The notes under the pieces: generated by a model
The model's input: the letters and a program-made list of their open reading frames with translations, nothing else
Told to the model about the DNA's origin: nothing
Database searches by the model: none
Shown: piece by piece, positions 11,960-24,114 of the stretch
Layout: each line of letters begins with the position of its first letter
Numbering within the stretch: the first letter of the stretch is position 1
Program-made: the position numbers and the translations under genes
From: Aegilops tauschii subsp. strangulata
Taxonomy: Eukaryota > Streptophyta > Magnoliopsida > Poales > Poaceae
DNA length: 64,000 nucleotides
Reading direction: 5' to 3'
Assembly: GCF_002575655.3 (NCBI RefSeq)
Contig: NC_053037.3
Location: 251,195,135-251,259,134 of the forward strand

Positions 11960-12876
11960 TGATGAGGACATCAATACCATTGTTACACCCACAGCCCCTG
12001 CTGCTATACATACTGGACCAATTACTAGAGCTCGCGCATGCCAATTAAATTACCAGGTACTTTCGTTTCTTGGTAATGATTCTAATGTTCATGAGAATAT
12101 GATGCTGCCTAAATTGAATACATTTGTTTTCCTTACAAATGAAGGGCCTAGCTTTGAGAAGGATGAACATTGGAGCAAGAACAAGCATGGAGATGATGGC
12201 ATGTGCATGGGGGACAAGAACGGAGTTACAAGTGATGATTTCAGGACATTGAAGCCACCTTAATGCGTGCATGAAGCCTTGGACGAAATATACAAGATGC
12301 TACTTCATAACTTTCGTCCAGAGGCTATTCTAGGTGCTGCGTCACCTTATTATTGGGCCAGGCCCATGTAATTTCGAAATACTTGAGTATAGGCTATTTT
12401 TAGAGTCCATATGTGTGGGGAAACAAGAGATAGGGTTGGTTTCGGACCCCTTCCCCAAGGGCCACGAAATTCCCCCCTCTTCCTCCATATATACAGCCCT
12501 TAGGGCGTCGTTTAGACTTTGGGTTTTGTTTAGATTAAAAGTTCGCCATAGCTGCAACTTCGCGTACTTCGTTTGTGTTCAACGACCAGACAAAGGCGTC
12601 ACAGAACCCCACCTTGATCAATAAAGCTTTCATCTTATATTCTCAATATCCAGATTGCAATCTCAGTTTCTTGCTTGTTCTTCGTTCGCTCGCAGGAAAC
12701 AGACCCTCGTGGTCAGGTTGATCGTGCTCCGGCGTGGTCAATAACCTCTCGGAGTTGGTTTAGCGATTGCTAAGGCGCGACGTCATCGCACGTTCGTAGT
12801 CGGAACGTCAAAGTCGACTTCCACCAAAGCGATATCCATCATCTCACCGAAAGACGAGACACCTTTGCCTCTATCA
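11960..12876 (+). repeat. 5' LTR of A4
   Basis: TGATGAGGACATC to CTCTATCA, 917 bp. It contains a TATATA box and AATAAA at positions equivalent to those in A5. It is followed by AG and the primer-binding site. Confidence 0.95.
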
Positions 12877-12878
12877 AG

Positions 12879-12888
12879 TGGTATCAGA
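12879..12888 (+). other. Primer-binding site of A4
   Basis: TGGTATCAGA begins two bases after the 5' LTR. It matches the first ten bases complementary to the 3' end of plant initiator methionine tRNA, after which the match weakens. Confidence 0.8.
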
Positions 12889-14110
12889 TTTCCAGGTTGC
12901 TCGGTGAGATTTTACAGTTTTTCGTAGTTTAGATCGAGTCTGTTCTTCATACCTACAGTCCACGAAAAAGCCACACAAAAAAATTAGGGTTAGTTCATCA
13001 TATCGGAACCAATCTGAGCCTTTGCATAATCTTTTTAGGGTTTTTGCTTTGTTGAATTTGCGGTTGCATCGTCGTGTCAAGTTGCTGGTCTTAGAGTCTA
13101 GTCTTTTAGAGTTTCTAGTTCTGGTCATAAGTTGTCACGCCGCCGCCGCCGCACCATCATCATCGCCTTGCCATCTACCACCATTGCTTATCCGCCACCG
13201 CTCTGAATCCGTATCCATATACCACCACCAATCCGTATCCATATACCACCACCGATCCGTATCCATATACCACCACCGCTACCATATACCACCACCGCTG
13301 CCATATCCTACCACCATATATCCACCACAATTCCGAGTTCTTTTCATATTCGGTTTGTTTTAGAGATCCATCTATTTTCCGTTTCGTGTTTCCTTGCCTG
13401 AGTAGGTCTCGAAAAAAAAAAGTCTGGAGACCCCCGGGCAGTTTTTAGGCCAAAATTTCGGCGACCAAAAATATTTTTTTCCCTATCCTATTTTTAGGTC
13501 CCGGGGAGTGTTTTGAGACACTCGCCATCATAGTGATTTTTTGTCGCACTTTTTCGTCGTCGCTGCCCTGATTTCTGAACAAAAAAAATAGTCAAAAAAA
13601 TTTGTGCCTATCCTGTCAGTTTGACCTGGGACGAGTTTTGAGACACTCGCCATTATAGTGATTTTTCGCAAATAAAAAGAGCGCGCAAAAAAAAGAGAAT
13701 TTTTTTTTTCCAGAGTGTGCTTTCCCCTTGTTTACGTGCAGCGCCGTGATTTTGTTAGTGTTCTAGGCTCGCGTCTCTAGCACGGTCTAGCCTAGGACCA
13801 GCACAGTACCGTCGTTGAGCGTTTATTCAACTTTGCATCTCTGAATTGATTATGGCTGACCATTTTTGCTACCATATTAAGCCTTCCCAGCTCCACATAC
13901 ATCTACATCGTGCGTTTGACTCTCCCTGGTAATCGCTCTATCCAAGCTTTGAGAGTTTTGACTACAACGGTTGCCGATCACCACCTGCTGCTGGGTAAGA
14001 ACTGGTAAGAATTTGAGATTCGCTTGAAGGATTTGTCACACACCACCATCACCACCACTTCCTAGTAGTCTGTAGGATCATATTCTTTTGTGTTTCTATT
14101 GCTGCTAACC
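12889..14110 (+). other. Untranslated leader of A4
   Basis: About 1.2 kb lies between primer site and gag ATG. It contains three 24-bp units ATCCGTATCCATATACCACC (13209-13280), two copies of a GAGACACTCGCCAT segment (13510 and 13640 regions) and A-rich runs. A hairpin with arms CTAGGCT and AGCCTAG (13763-13795) is followed by GGACCAGCAC, and both are conserved in A5 and in B1. No ORF of interest was seen. Packaging or dimerisation signals would be expected here. Confidence 0.75.
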
Positions 14111-16468
14111 ATGGCAGGATCACAAGCCGCTGAGACTGATTGGCAGAACATGACGAACAAGGAGTTGCATGATAAATTTCAGCAAATGATGAGTGGCCAG
14201 GTGGGAGATGTGCTAAACAGATTTGAAGAGGCTATGGAGAAGATAGATGCCGTGGAGAAGTCGTTCGAGACAAAGCTGGATAACAAGTTTACTGAATTAC
14301 TCAAGCGTCTTCCCCAACCACCACCGGTTGCATATGTCGCACCTTTACAACAACAACAACCACATCTCCAACGCCGCCTTCCAAATCAAGTGGGATGAGC
14401 ACAGCGCGTTCCAATTGAGACTGGTCAAAATTCGGGTGCCGCTGCACCTACTCTTGATGCTTCTTTGGCTCCTGCTACTGCGGCGGCTGAGGAGGATAAC
14501 GATTATGCGGGCGATTATGAGGATGAGGTTGATCAAAATCAGAACTACGTGCAGCCACCAGCACCACCACCAGCAGGTCGACCTCAGGTATATATTCGCA
14601 ACGGTAGGCCGGCACCACCACCTCAGGTACGAGATCATGACCATCTCCCTAAACTGAAATTGAATATTCCACCATTTGAGGGTAGATATGTTCCTGATAT
14701 ATATCTTACTTGGGAGTTAGAAACTGAACAACGATTTACATATTTACAATATCCTGAGGAGAGACGTGTTCCTGCTGCTGTTTGTGCTTTCACTAGCTTT
14801 GCATGTGTTTGGTGGTCTGAACATTGTAGATTATATCCTGTTCCAGCTACTTGGGCTGCTTTGAAAACTGCTATGCGTACTCGTTGGGTTCCACCATATT
14901 ATCAACGTGAATTACTTCAAAAATTGCAGCGCTTAAGACAAGGGAAAAATTCTGTAGAAGAATATTATCAGGAATTACAAACTGGCATGATTAGATGTGG
15001 TATTGTTGAGGAGAATGAAGCTATGCTTGCACGTTTTATGGGTGGATTAAATAAAGAGATTCAGACCATTCTAGAGTATAAGGATTATAATAATATCACT
15101 CGTTTATTCGATCTTGCTTGTAAAGCTGAACGTGAAGTGCAGGATTGACAGGCATTGGCGCGAACTAACTTTTCTGCAGGTCGACCTTCATCATGGACAC
15201 CACGTGCATCCTCTACTTCCACTTCACCATCACCTCCATCAGGTGCCACCTCCAGCCGTGATACAAGAAAGCAAGCACAACCACCACTCTCTGCCAAGAG
15301 CACACTTGCCGGGCCTACGCAGAGCTCTTATTCTTCCATGGCGTCAACAGGGCACACAAGTGATATTATTTGTCGTCGTTGTAAGGGAAGAGGACATTAT
15401 GCGAGAGAATGCAAATCTCAGCGTGTGATGATTGCTACTGAGGATGGTGGGTATGAGTCCGCTAGTTACTATGATGAGGAGACTTTGGCTCTTATTACAC
15501 GTGAAGAACATGGTGGAGATGATTCTGAAAATGAGACGCAATACATGGCTCCTGAAGACGCTGACAGGTATGAATGTTTAGTTGCTCAACGTGTTTTGAG
15601 TGTGCAGGTCACACAAGCAGAGCAAAATCAGAGGCATAATTTGTTCCATACAAAGGGAGTTGTGAAGGAACGTTCTGTTCGCGTCATCATAGATGGAGGG
15701 AGCTGTAACAACTTGGCTAGCATGAAGATGGTGGAGAAACTATCTCTCACCACAAGACCACATCCACATCCTTACTACATCCAATGGTTCAACAACAGCG
15801 GCAAGGTTAAGGTAACACGTACTGTTCGTGTGCATTTTAGTATCTCTACATATGCTGATTATGTTGATTGTGATGTGGTACCCATGCAAGCATGTTCCTT
15901 ATTACTTGGTAGACCATGGCAATTTGATAAAAATTCTGTACACCATGTTAGAAACAATCAGTATACTCTTGTTCATAAGGATAAAAATATTACTTTGCTT
16001 CCTATGACTCCTGATTCCATTTTGAAAGATGACATTAATAGAGCTAATAAAGCAAAACAGGAGAAACATAAGAGTGAAAATCAGGTTGTGGCAAAAGAAT
16101 TTGAGCAACAAATGAAACCTAATAATAAACCATCTAGTGTTGTTTCTGAAATTAAATTGAAAAGTGCATGTTTACTTGCCACAAAATCTGATATTGATGA
16201 GCTAGATTTCAACAAATCTGCTTGCTATGCTTTTGTGTGCAAAGAGGCATTATTTTCATTCGAGGACGCGCCTTCCTCTTTGCACCCTGCTGTCACTAAC
16301 ATTTTGCAGGAGTTCGCTGACGTCTTCCCACAAGACCTGCCACCGGGATTACCACCTATTCGAGGGATTGAGCATCAAATTGATTTAATTCCCGGTGCAT
16401 CGCTACCCACCCGTGCACCATACCGTACCAATCCAGAGGAGACGAAGGAGATTATGCGTCAAGTATAG
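14111..16468 (+). pseudogene. gag: A4 gag and protease, interrupted
   Basis: The start is the ATG at 14111 in ACCATGGCAGG, a good plant initiation context shared with A5. Gag forms the virus-like particle. Order: a coiled-coil-like N-terminus (LHDKFQQMMSGQ), a proline-rich segment, capsid core (VWWSEHCRLYP, EEYYQELQTGM), zinc knuckle CRRCKGRGHYAREC and protease IIDGGSCNN. Three in-frame stops, judged against A5, break it: TGA at 14396-14398 (CGG in A5), TGA at 15146-15148 (CGA in A5) and TAG at 16466-16468 (CAG in A5). All include C to T changes. From 15950 the sequence is the first copy of the internal duplication. Confidence 0.9.
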
Positions 16469-17604
16469 GAGCTGCTCAACAAAGGTTATATACGGGAATC
16501 TCTTAGTCCTTGTGTTGTTCCTATTATACTGGTGCCTAAAAAGGATGGTACGTCGCGTATGTGTGTTGATTGTAGAGGCATTAATAATATTACTATTCGT
16601 TATCGTCATCCTATTCCTAGGCTAGATGATATGCTTGATGAATTGAGTGGCTCTACAATATTCTCCAAAGTTGATTTGCGTAGTGGATACCATCAAATTC
16701 GTATGAAATTGGGAGATGAATGGAAAACTGCATTTAAAACTAAGTTTGGTTTATATGAGTGGTTAGTCATGCCTTTTGGGTTAACTAATGCACCTAGTAC
16801 TTTCATGAGACTAATAAACGAAGTTTTACGTGCTTTCATTGGACGATTTGTGGTAGTCTATTTTGATGATATACTGATTTATAGCAAATCTTTGGAAGAA
16901 CATTTGGAACATTTACGTGCTGTTTTTATTGCTCTACGTGATGCACGTTTGTTTGGTAACCTTGGGAAGTGCACCTTTTGCACCGACCGAGTATCTTTTC
17001 TTGGCTATGTTGTTACTCCACAGGGAATTGAAGTTGATAAAGCCAAGATTGAAGCTATTGGGAGTTGGCCGCAGCCCAAAACGGTCACACAAGTGCGGAG
17101 TTTTCTTGGACTCGCTGGTTTCTATAGGCGTTTTGTGAGAGATTTTAGTACCATTGCTGCACCTCTCAACGAGCTTACAAAGAAGGATGTGCCTTTTGTT
17201 TGGGGTACCGCACAGGAAGAAGCCTTCACGGTATTGAAAGATAAGTTGACACATGCTCCGTTACTCCAACTTCCTGATTTTAATAAGACTTTTGAGCTTG
17301 AATGTGATGCTAGTGGAATTGGATTAGGAGGTGTGTTATTACAAGATGGTAAACCTGTTGCATGCTTTTCTGAAAAATTGAGTGGGCCTAGTCTGAATTA
17401 TTCTACTTATGATAAAGAACTATATGCTCTTGTTCGGACTTTAGAAACATGGCAACATTATTTATGGCCCAAAGAATTTGTTATACATTCTGATCATGAA
17501 TCTTTGAAACATATTAAAAGTCAAGCTAAACTGAATCGTAGACATGCTAAATGGGTTGAATTCATTGAAACTTTCCCTTATGTCATTAAACACAAGAGGG
17601 GTAA
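15950..17604 (+). repeat. Internal duplication of A4, first copy (A5-like)
   Basis: This 1655-bp segment runs from AGAAACAATCAG to just before the repeated AGAAACAATCAG at 17605. Its diagnostic bases match the A5 subfamily: GATATTGATGAGC, CTTCCCACAAGAC, GGTACGTCGCG, AATAATATTAC, GTCACACAAGTG and TAGGCGTTTTG. Confidence 0.92.
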
Positions 17605-17607
17605 AGA
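16469..17607 (+). pseudogene. pol: A4 RT and RNase H, first copy
   Basis: This copy has RT with [19 protein letters not shown] and YFDD, followed by the connection and RNase H ([18 protein letters not shown]). A TAG just upstream separates it from protease. It breaks off at HKRGKE where the sequence jumps back to a point upstream of RT, so it has no integrase of its own. The 1655-bp period is not a multiple of three, so the frame is also lost at the junction. Confidence 0.9.
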
Positions 17608-19259
17608 AACAATCAGTATACTCTTGTTCATAAGGATAAAAATATTACTTTGCTTCCTATGACTCCTGATTCCATTTTGAAAGATGACATTAATAGAGCT
17701 AATAAAGCAAAACAGGAGAAAAATAAGAGTGAAAATCAGATTGTGGCAAAAGAATTTGAGCAACAAATGAAACCTAATAATAAACCATCTAGTGTTGTTT
17801 CTGAAATTAAATTGAGAAGTGCATGTTTACTTGCCACAAAATCTGATATTAATGAGCTAGGTTTCAACAAATCTGTTTGCTATGCTTTTGTGTGCAAAGA
17901 GGCATTATTTTCATTCGAGGACGTGCCTTCCTCTTTGCCCCCTGCTGTCACTAACATTTTGCAGGAGTTCGCTGACGTCTTCCAACAAGACGTGCCACCG
18001 GGATTACCACCTATTCGAGGGATTGAGCATCAAATTGATTTAATTCCCGGTGCATCGCTACCCAACCGTGCACCATACCGTACCAATCCAGAGGAGACGA
18101 AGGAGATTATGCGTCAAGTACAGGAGCTGCTCGACAAAGGTTATATACGCGAATCTCTTAGTCCTTGTGCTGTTCCTATTATAATAGTGCCTAAAAAGGA
18201 TGGTACATCGCGTATGTGTGTTGATTGTAGAGGCATTAATAACATTACTATTCGTTATCGTCATCCTATTCCTAGGCTAGATGATATGCTTGATGAATTG
18301 AGTGGCTCTACAATATTCTCCAAAGTTGATTTGCGTAGTGGATACCATCAAATTCGTATGAAATTGGGAGATGAATGGAAAACTGCATTTAAAACTAAGT
18401 TTGGTTTATATGAGTGGTTAGTCATGCCTTTTGGGTTAACTAATGCACCTAGTACTTTCATGAGACTAATGAACGAAGTTTTACGTGCTTTCATTGGACA
18501 ATTTGTGGTAGTCTATTTTGATGATATACTGATTTATAGCAAATCTTTGGAAGAACATTTGGAACATTTACGTGCTGTTTTTATTGCTCTACGTGATGCA
18601 CGTTTGTTTGGTAACCTTGGGAAGTGCACCTTTTGCACCGACCGAGTATCTTTTCTTGGCTATGTTGTTACTCCACAGGGAATTGAAGTTGATAAAGCCA
18701 AGATTGAAGCTATTGAGAGTTGGCCGCAGCCCAAAACGGTCACCCAAGTGCGGAGTTTTCTTGGACTCGCTGGTTTCTATAGGCGATTTGTGAGAGATTT
18801 TAGCACCTTTGCTGCACCTCTCAACGAGCTTACAAAGAAGGATGTGCCTTTTGTTTGGGGTACCGCACAGGAAGAAGCCTTCACGGTATTGAAAGATAAG
18901 TTGACACATGCTCCTTTACTCCAACTTCCTGATTTTAATAAGACTTTTGAGCTTGAATGTGATGCTAGTGGAATTGGATTAGGAGGTGTGTTATTACAAG
19001 ATGGCAAACCTGTTGCATACTTTTCTGAAAAATTGAGTGGGCCTAGTCTGAATTATTCTACTTATGATAAAGAACTATATGCTCTTGTTCGGACTTTAGA
19101 AACATGGCAACATTATTTATGGCCCAAAGAATTTGTTATACATTCTGATCATGAATCTTTGAAACATATTAAAAGTCAAGCTAAACTGAATCTTAGACAT
19201 GCTAAATGGGTTGAATTCATTGAAACTTTCCCTTATGTCATTAAACACAAGAAGGGTAA
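17605..19259 (+). repeat. Internal duplication of A4, second copy (A2-like)
   Basis: This is the second 1655-bp copy. Its diagnostic bases match A2 and not the adjacent first copy: GATATTAATGAGC, CTTCCAACAAGAC, GGTACATCGCG, AATAACATTAC, GTCACCCAAGTG, TAGGCGATTTG and AGCACCTTTGC. The second copy was therefore not made by simply duplicating the first. Confidence 0.92.
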
Positions 19260-20889
19260 AGAAAATGTTATTGCTGATGCATTGTCTCGTCGCTATACTA
19301 TGCTTTGACAACTTGACTTCAAAATATTTGGTTTGGAGACCATCAAAGATCAATATGTGCATGATGCTGATTTTAAAGATGTATTGCAGAATTGTAAAGA
19401 AGGAAGAACCTGGAACAAGTTTGTCGTTAACGATGGATTTGTGTTCCGTGCTACCAAGCTACGCATTCCAGCTAGCTCTCTTCGTATTTTGTTGTTGCAG
19501 GAGGCGCATGGAGGAGGATTAATGGGACACTTTGGCGTGAAGAAGACGGAGGACGTACTTGCTACACATTTCTGTTGGCCAAAGATGAGACAGGATGTTG
19601 AGCGTTTTGTTGCTCGCTGCACTACATGTCAAAAAGCTAAGTCACGACTCAATCCTCATGGTTTATATATGCCTTTGCCTGTACCTAGTGTTCCTTGGGA
19701 GGATATATCTATGGACTTTGTTTTAGGTTTACCTCGAACAAAGAAGGGGAGGGATAGCATATTTGTTGTCCTGGATAGATTCTCAAAAATGGCACACTTT
19801 ATACCATGTCATAAAAGCGATGATGTTGTTAATGTTGCTGATTTGTTCTTCCGTGAAATTATTCGTTTGCATGGTGTGCCAAATACTATTGTTTCAGATC
19901 GTGATACTAAATTTCTTAGCCACTTTTGGAGATGTTTATGGGCTAAGTTGGGGACTAAACTGCTTTTTAGTACTACTTGTCAGCCTCAAACTGATGGACA
20001 AACTGAAGTAGTCAATAGAACATTGTCTACTATGCTTAGGGCTGTTTTGAAGAATAATAAGAAAATGTGAGAAGAATGCTTGCCTCATATTGAGTTTGCT
20101 TATAATCGTTCATTGCATTCTACTACTAAGATGTGCCCTTTTGAAATTGTGTATGGTTTGCTACCTCGTGCACCTATTGATTTGTTGCCTCTTCCATCTT
20201 CGGAGAAGGTTAATTTTGATGCTAAACAACGTGCTGAATTGATCTTCAAAATGCATGAGTTAACTAAGGAAAACATTGAGCGTATGAATGCTAAATATAA
20301 ACTTGCTGGAGATAAGGGTAGAAAACATGTTGTGTTTGCACCTGGAGATCTTGTTTGGTTACATTTGCGTAAGGATAGATTTCCTGATTTGCGCAAATCA
20401 AAGCTAATGCCACGTGCTAATGGTCCTTTTAAGGTGTTAGAGAAAATAAATGGTAATGCATATAAACTTGAGCTGCCTGCAGATTTTGGGGTTAGTCCCA
20501 CTTTTAACATTGCAGATTTGAAGCCTTATTTGGGTGAGGGAGATGAGCGTCCGTCGAGGACGACTTCATTTCAAGAAGGGGAGGATGATGAGGACATCAA
20601 TACCATTGTTACACCCACAGCCCCTGTTGCTATACATACTGGACCAATTACTAGAGCTCGCGCACGCCAATTAAATTACCAGGTACTTTCGTTTCTTGGT
20701 AATGATTCTAATGTTCATGAGAATATGATGCTGCCTAAATTGGATACATTTGTTTTGCTTACAAATGAAGGGCCTAGCTTTGAGAAGGATGAACATTGGA
20801 GCAAGAACAAGCATAGAGATGATGGCATGCGCATGGGGGACAAGAACGGAGTTACAAGTGATGATTTCAGGACATTGAAGCCACCATAA
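17650..20889 (+). pseudogene. pol: A4 RT, RNase H and integrase, second copy
   Basis: The frame is open over RT (YFDD) and RNase H to a TGA at 19306-19308 (TCA in A2 and A5). It resumes over the zinc motif ([14 protein letters not shown]) and catalytic core to a TGA at 20068-20070 (TGG in the other copies), and then to the stop inside the 3' LTR. All three integrase acidic residues remain (MDFVLG, SDRDTKF, QTEVVNR). The two nonsense changes separate RNase H from integrase and cut integrase after the core. Confidence 0.9.
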
Positions 20890-21502
20890 TGCGTGCATGA
20901 AGCCTTGGACGAAATATACAAGATGCTACTTCATAACTTTCGTCCAGAGGCTATTCTAGGTGCTGCGTCACCTTATTATTGTGCCAGGCCCATGTAATTT
21001 CGAAATACTTGAGTATAGGCTATTTTTAGAGTCCGTATGTGTGGGGAAACAAGAGATAGGGTTGGTTTCAGACCCCTTCCCCAAGGGCCACGAAATTCCC
21101 CCCTCTTCCTCCATATATACAGCCCTTAGGGCGTCGTTTAGACTTTGGGTTTTGTTTAGATTAAAAGTTCGCCATAGCTGCAACTTCGCGTACTTCGTTT
21201 GTGTTCAACGACCAGACAAAGGCGTCACAGAACCCCACCTTCATCAATAAAGCTTTCATCTTATATTCTCAATATCCAGATTGCAATCTCAGTTTCTTGC
21301 TTGTTCTTCGTTTGCTCGCAGGAAACAGACCCTCGTGGTCAGGTTGATCGTGCTCCGGCGTGGTCAATAACCTCTCGGAGTTGGTTTAGCGATTGCTAAG
21401 GCGCGACGTCATCGCACGTTCGTAGTCAGATCGTCAAAGTCGACTTCCACCAAAGCGATATCCATCATCTCACCGAAGGACGGGACACCTTTGCCTCTAT
21501 CA
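20586..21502 (+). repeat. 3' LTR of A4
   Basis: TGATGAGGACATC after the polypurine tract AAGAAGGGGAGGA, ending CTCTATCA, 917 bp, followed by the AGTAC duplication. It encodes the last 100 residues of the polyprotein. Confidence 0.95.
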
Positions 21503-22312
21503 AGTACCTTTGTCATTACCTCTTATGATCAACCCTGACGATGTAGGCACTCTCGGTGGTGATGTGTCACACGGTGTAGGTGATGTAGTCCTCACAACAA
21601 CGGATGTGGTTGTCATAGTATGCCTAGTAGTTGAACGAACAGCCGTATCATCTCTTGGAATGTGCACTTTGTGCTTGTTCTGCTTGAGGCCAACACGTCG
21701 TTTTATTTCCTGTTCAGCTTTACAAGCAAGACGAAACAAACGATCCATAGGATAACACTCTTCATGAATTAGTATCTCCTGAATATCACGGTTTAATCCT
21801 CCGCAAAATCTATCCATAAAATCTTCTTCACTTTCTTCTAAAGAGGAATGCAACAAGGTAGTTTGTAAAGCATCATAATATTTCGTTACGGTGTCACTAC
21901 CTTGTTTTAAATGTTGCAACTTTTTAATCGTGTCACGAGTATAATAAGCGGGAATGAATGTATGTCGCATGGCAAGTTTCAAATCATCCCAAGTAGAAGG
22001 TATATCATTAGGGTGTAACCGACAATATTCACTCCACCAAACTAAAGCATAACCAGTGAAAGAACCAACCGCAACCTTAACTTTTTTACGTTCATCAAAA
22101 TTATGGGAAGCAAATAAATGATTTATGTCGAACTCCCATTCAATATATAAAGCAGGTCTAAAACGGCCATTAAATGGTGGTATAGAAACATTAACCTGTT
22201 CATGTGCATTTGCATGTTTGTGCACCCCTCGTGATGGTTGTGGTTTTTGCATAGGTGGTGGCACGTCTCCTGCGATCGACAAAGCCCATGAATTAACTCT
22301 GGATCCTGTCAT
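21503..22312 (-). CDS. gag: B1 gag, N-terminal half of the B polyprotein
   Basis: This minus-strand frame starts at the ATG at 22312 (ATCATGACAGGATCC, equivalent to the family-A gag start) and is open for 270 codons to the A4 insertion point. It has the Ty3/gypsy capsid fold signature: EWEFDINHLFA, ALVWWSEYCRLHP, YYTRDTIKKLQHLKQG, FMDRFCGGLN and RLFRLACKAEQE. The zinc knuckle of family A (CX2CX4HX4C) is absent. At that place the sequence reads SGLIIRGNDKGT, so nucleic-acid binding by this Gag may be altered. It continues in frame into the minus-strand ORF at 11061-11959. No stop or frameshift was found, so B1 was intact when A4 landed. Confidence 0.88.
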
Positions 22313-24103
22313 GATTAGTAGAAACAACAAACAAAATCCAAAAATAATGTTCCTATGAATTACGGAGAAGTGGTGGTAAAACGCTCACAGTATAGCAAAT
22401 ATCAAAGTCTTACAAGTTCTTACCATGCAGCAGGTGGTGACCGGCAACCAGCGGTGTCAAAGAACTCCAAAAGTTGATAAAGCGATTGCCAGGTGAACAG
22501 ACATATACACAGTGTAGAAATAGGTGGAGCTGGGTTGGCTTTATATGTGTGAGAAAAATGCTACAACCACAATAGTTAATGCAAGCTTAAAATTCACTCA
22601 AAGTGGTCGAGTGCTGGTCCTAGGCTAGACCGTGCTAGAGACGTGAGCCTAAGACACGAGTGAAATTCACGTGCACACACGATATGCAACAAGACTTATG
22701 AGCAATGCAGCAACCAGAAAGTACTAGCACTATTATATCTCCAAATACTCTGTACGTGGCTGCTCTCTCTTTGCTTTTTTTCCGCCAACCTCTTTCTCTC
22801 CTTTTGTCAACCGAAGAAAAAACCGATCTAAGAATCAAACCTGCCTTCAACAAAAAAAACTGCACGCAGGAGTCCTTCGGAAACTACTACAATCAGATCA
22901 GAGGTTTTTTTTCTATCTCTCAAGGATTGACGTGGAGTACTACTCCCAAACTCCCTGCCACGTTTTTTTTTCAACCTTGTCAAACGGATCCGCAATCCTT
23001 TCTTTCTTTATGTTGGCCGATCTGTTTTTTTTCTTATTAGTTTCCAATTAGTAGCGCACAACTCACGTCCTTCCTTCCTTCCTTCTTTCCTTTTTTCCAG
23101 AGAAAATTTCTCTACAAAAATGGCCACCAACCAAACCGATTGGCACTTGCCTTTTTTTTAATATTTCCTTGTGATACGCACCAAACTTTCCGCAACAAAC
23201 AGATTCCTCATTAAGTGCAGATTCAACTTTCCTTTCAAGCACCCACGTGATCTATTTCTTCCAATCTTTTCTCTTTTTTTTCGCTGTATTTTTTTTCTCC
23301 AAGGACACGTCCAGAATATGGAAACCTCCAACCGAATCTTGTTTTTTTTTCTAAGTGGGAAACGAATCTGGTCTCTTCTTCTCTTTCCTAAAACCTGATT
23401 ACTTCCTAAAACAAGCCACTTAATGTTTCCAAACGAACTTGCCTTTTATTCTTTCCCAAACCGAAAAGAAGTCCTGCCAAAACGTGAAAGATGAGGAGAC
23501 TTTCCAAGTAGTACTACTACCACGTCCCAACCTTCCAAGTCACGTCCTCCTCTTCACAATCGGTGAACAACTTTTTTTTAACAAGTGAATTAGATTAGAT
23601 ACCTGGTTTTTGGCATCGACTGTAGCAGCACCAAACCCCAAGAAGCTCAAAGAGAGGGACTCCTTCGCTGTTGTACTCCGATCTCTCTCCTTGATCCAAA
23701 CTTCTCAGCTGATTCTCTCTCTCAAAACTCTTTTTTATCTGTTCTCAAACTTTTCTGATGCTCAAAGACGACGACAAACCACAGCAGCGGATGGATGATG
23801 GTGATGCTGACGAATAAATTAAGTTGCAGCGTTGGTGTTCGTCGATGCGATGTGAACAAAAACGTGACTAGAACTCGAAACTCTAAAAGTTTAGACACTA
23901 AAACCAGCAACTAGACACACGATGCAACCGAAAATTCAACAATGCAAAAACTAAGTGATAATGGCGAAAAGGCTCAGACTATCTGGGACATGGATGAACT
24001 AATCTAACTTTTTTTTGTGGCTTTTTCTTGGACTATAGGTATGAAGAACATATGCAATCTAAGACTATGAAAAACCGGAAAATCTCACCGAGCAACCTGA
24101 AAA
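22313..24103 (-). other. Untranslated leader of B1
   Basis: The leader is about 1.8 kb. Its first 200 bases next to the primer site and its last 350 bases before the ATG resemble the family-A leader, including the hairpin at 22620-22651. The middle, roughly 22700-23850, is unrelated and full of T-rich and C/T-rich runs. Short ORFs there look like chance. No RNA gene was seen. Confidence 0.7.
22620..22651 (-). promoter_or_regulatory. Conserved leader hairpin of B1
   Basis: The minus strand reads TTAGGCT, about 19 bases containing CTCTAGCACGG, then AGCCTAG, followed by GACCAGCAC. About 43 bases around it match family A (13762-13804 and 40979-41021) with only a few changes, in an otherwise diverged leader. 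A packaging or dimer-linkage role is inferred. Confidence 0.55.
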
Positions 24104-24112
24104 CTGATACCA
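24104..24112 (-). other. Primer-binding site of B1
   Basis: The minus strand reads AG then TGGTATCAG directly inside the 5' LTR. It is the same initiator methionine tRNA site as in family A. Confidence 0.8.
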
Positions 24113-24114
24113 CT

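Larger units (their letters stand above)
11960..21502 (+). mobile_element. A4: family-A Ty3/gypsy element with internal duplication
   Basis: This is a plus-strand element bounded by two 917-bp LTRs and the 5-bp duplication AGTAC (11955-11959 and 21503-21507), inserted into the B1 ORF. At 9543 bp it is about 1.65 kb longer than A5, because the segment from the post-protease region to RNase H is present twice. The coding region carries several stops. The two LTRs differ at roughly 15 to 20 sites by eye, more than the A5 pair. Confidence 0.95.

Noticed and set aside
22700..23600. Several ORFs of 60-110 codons in the pyrimidine-rich B1 leader
   Set aside because: They are phenylalanine- and serine-rich products of T-runs with no conserved motif.
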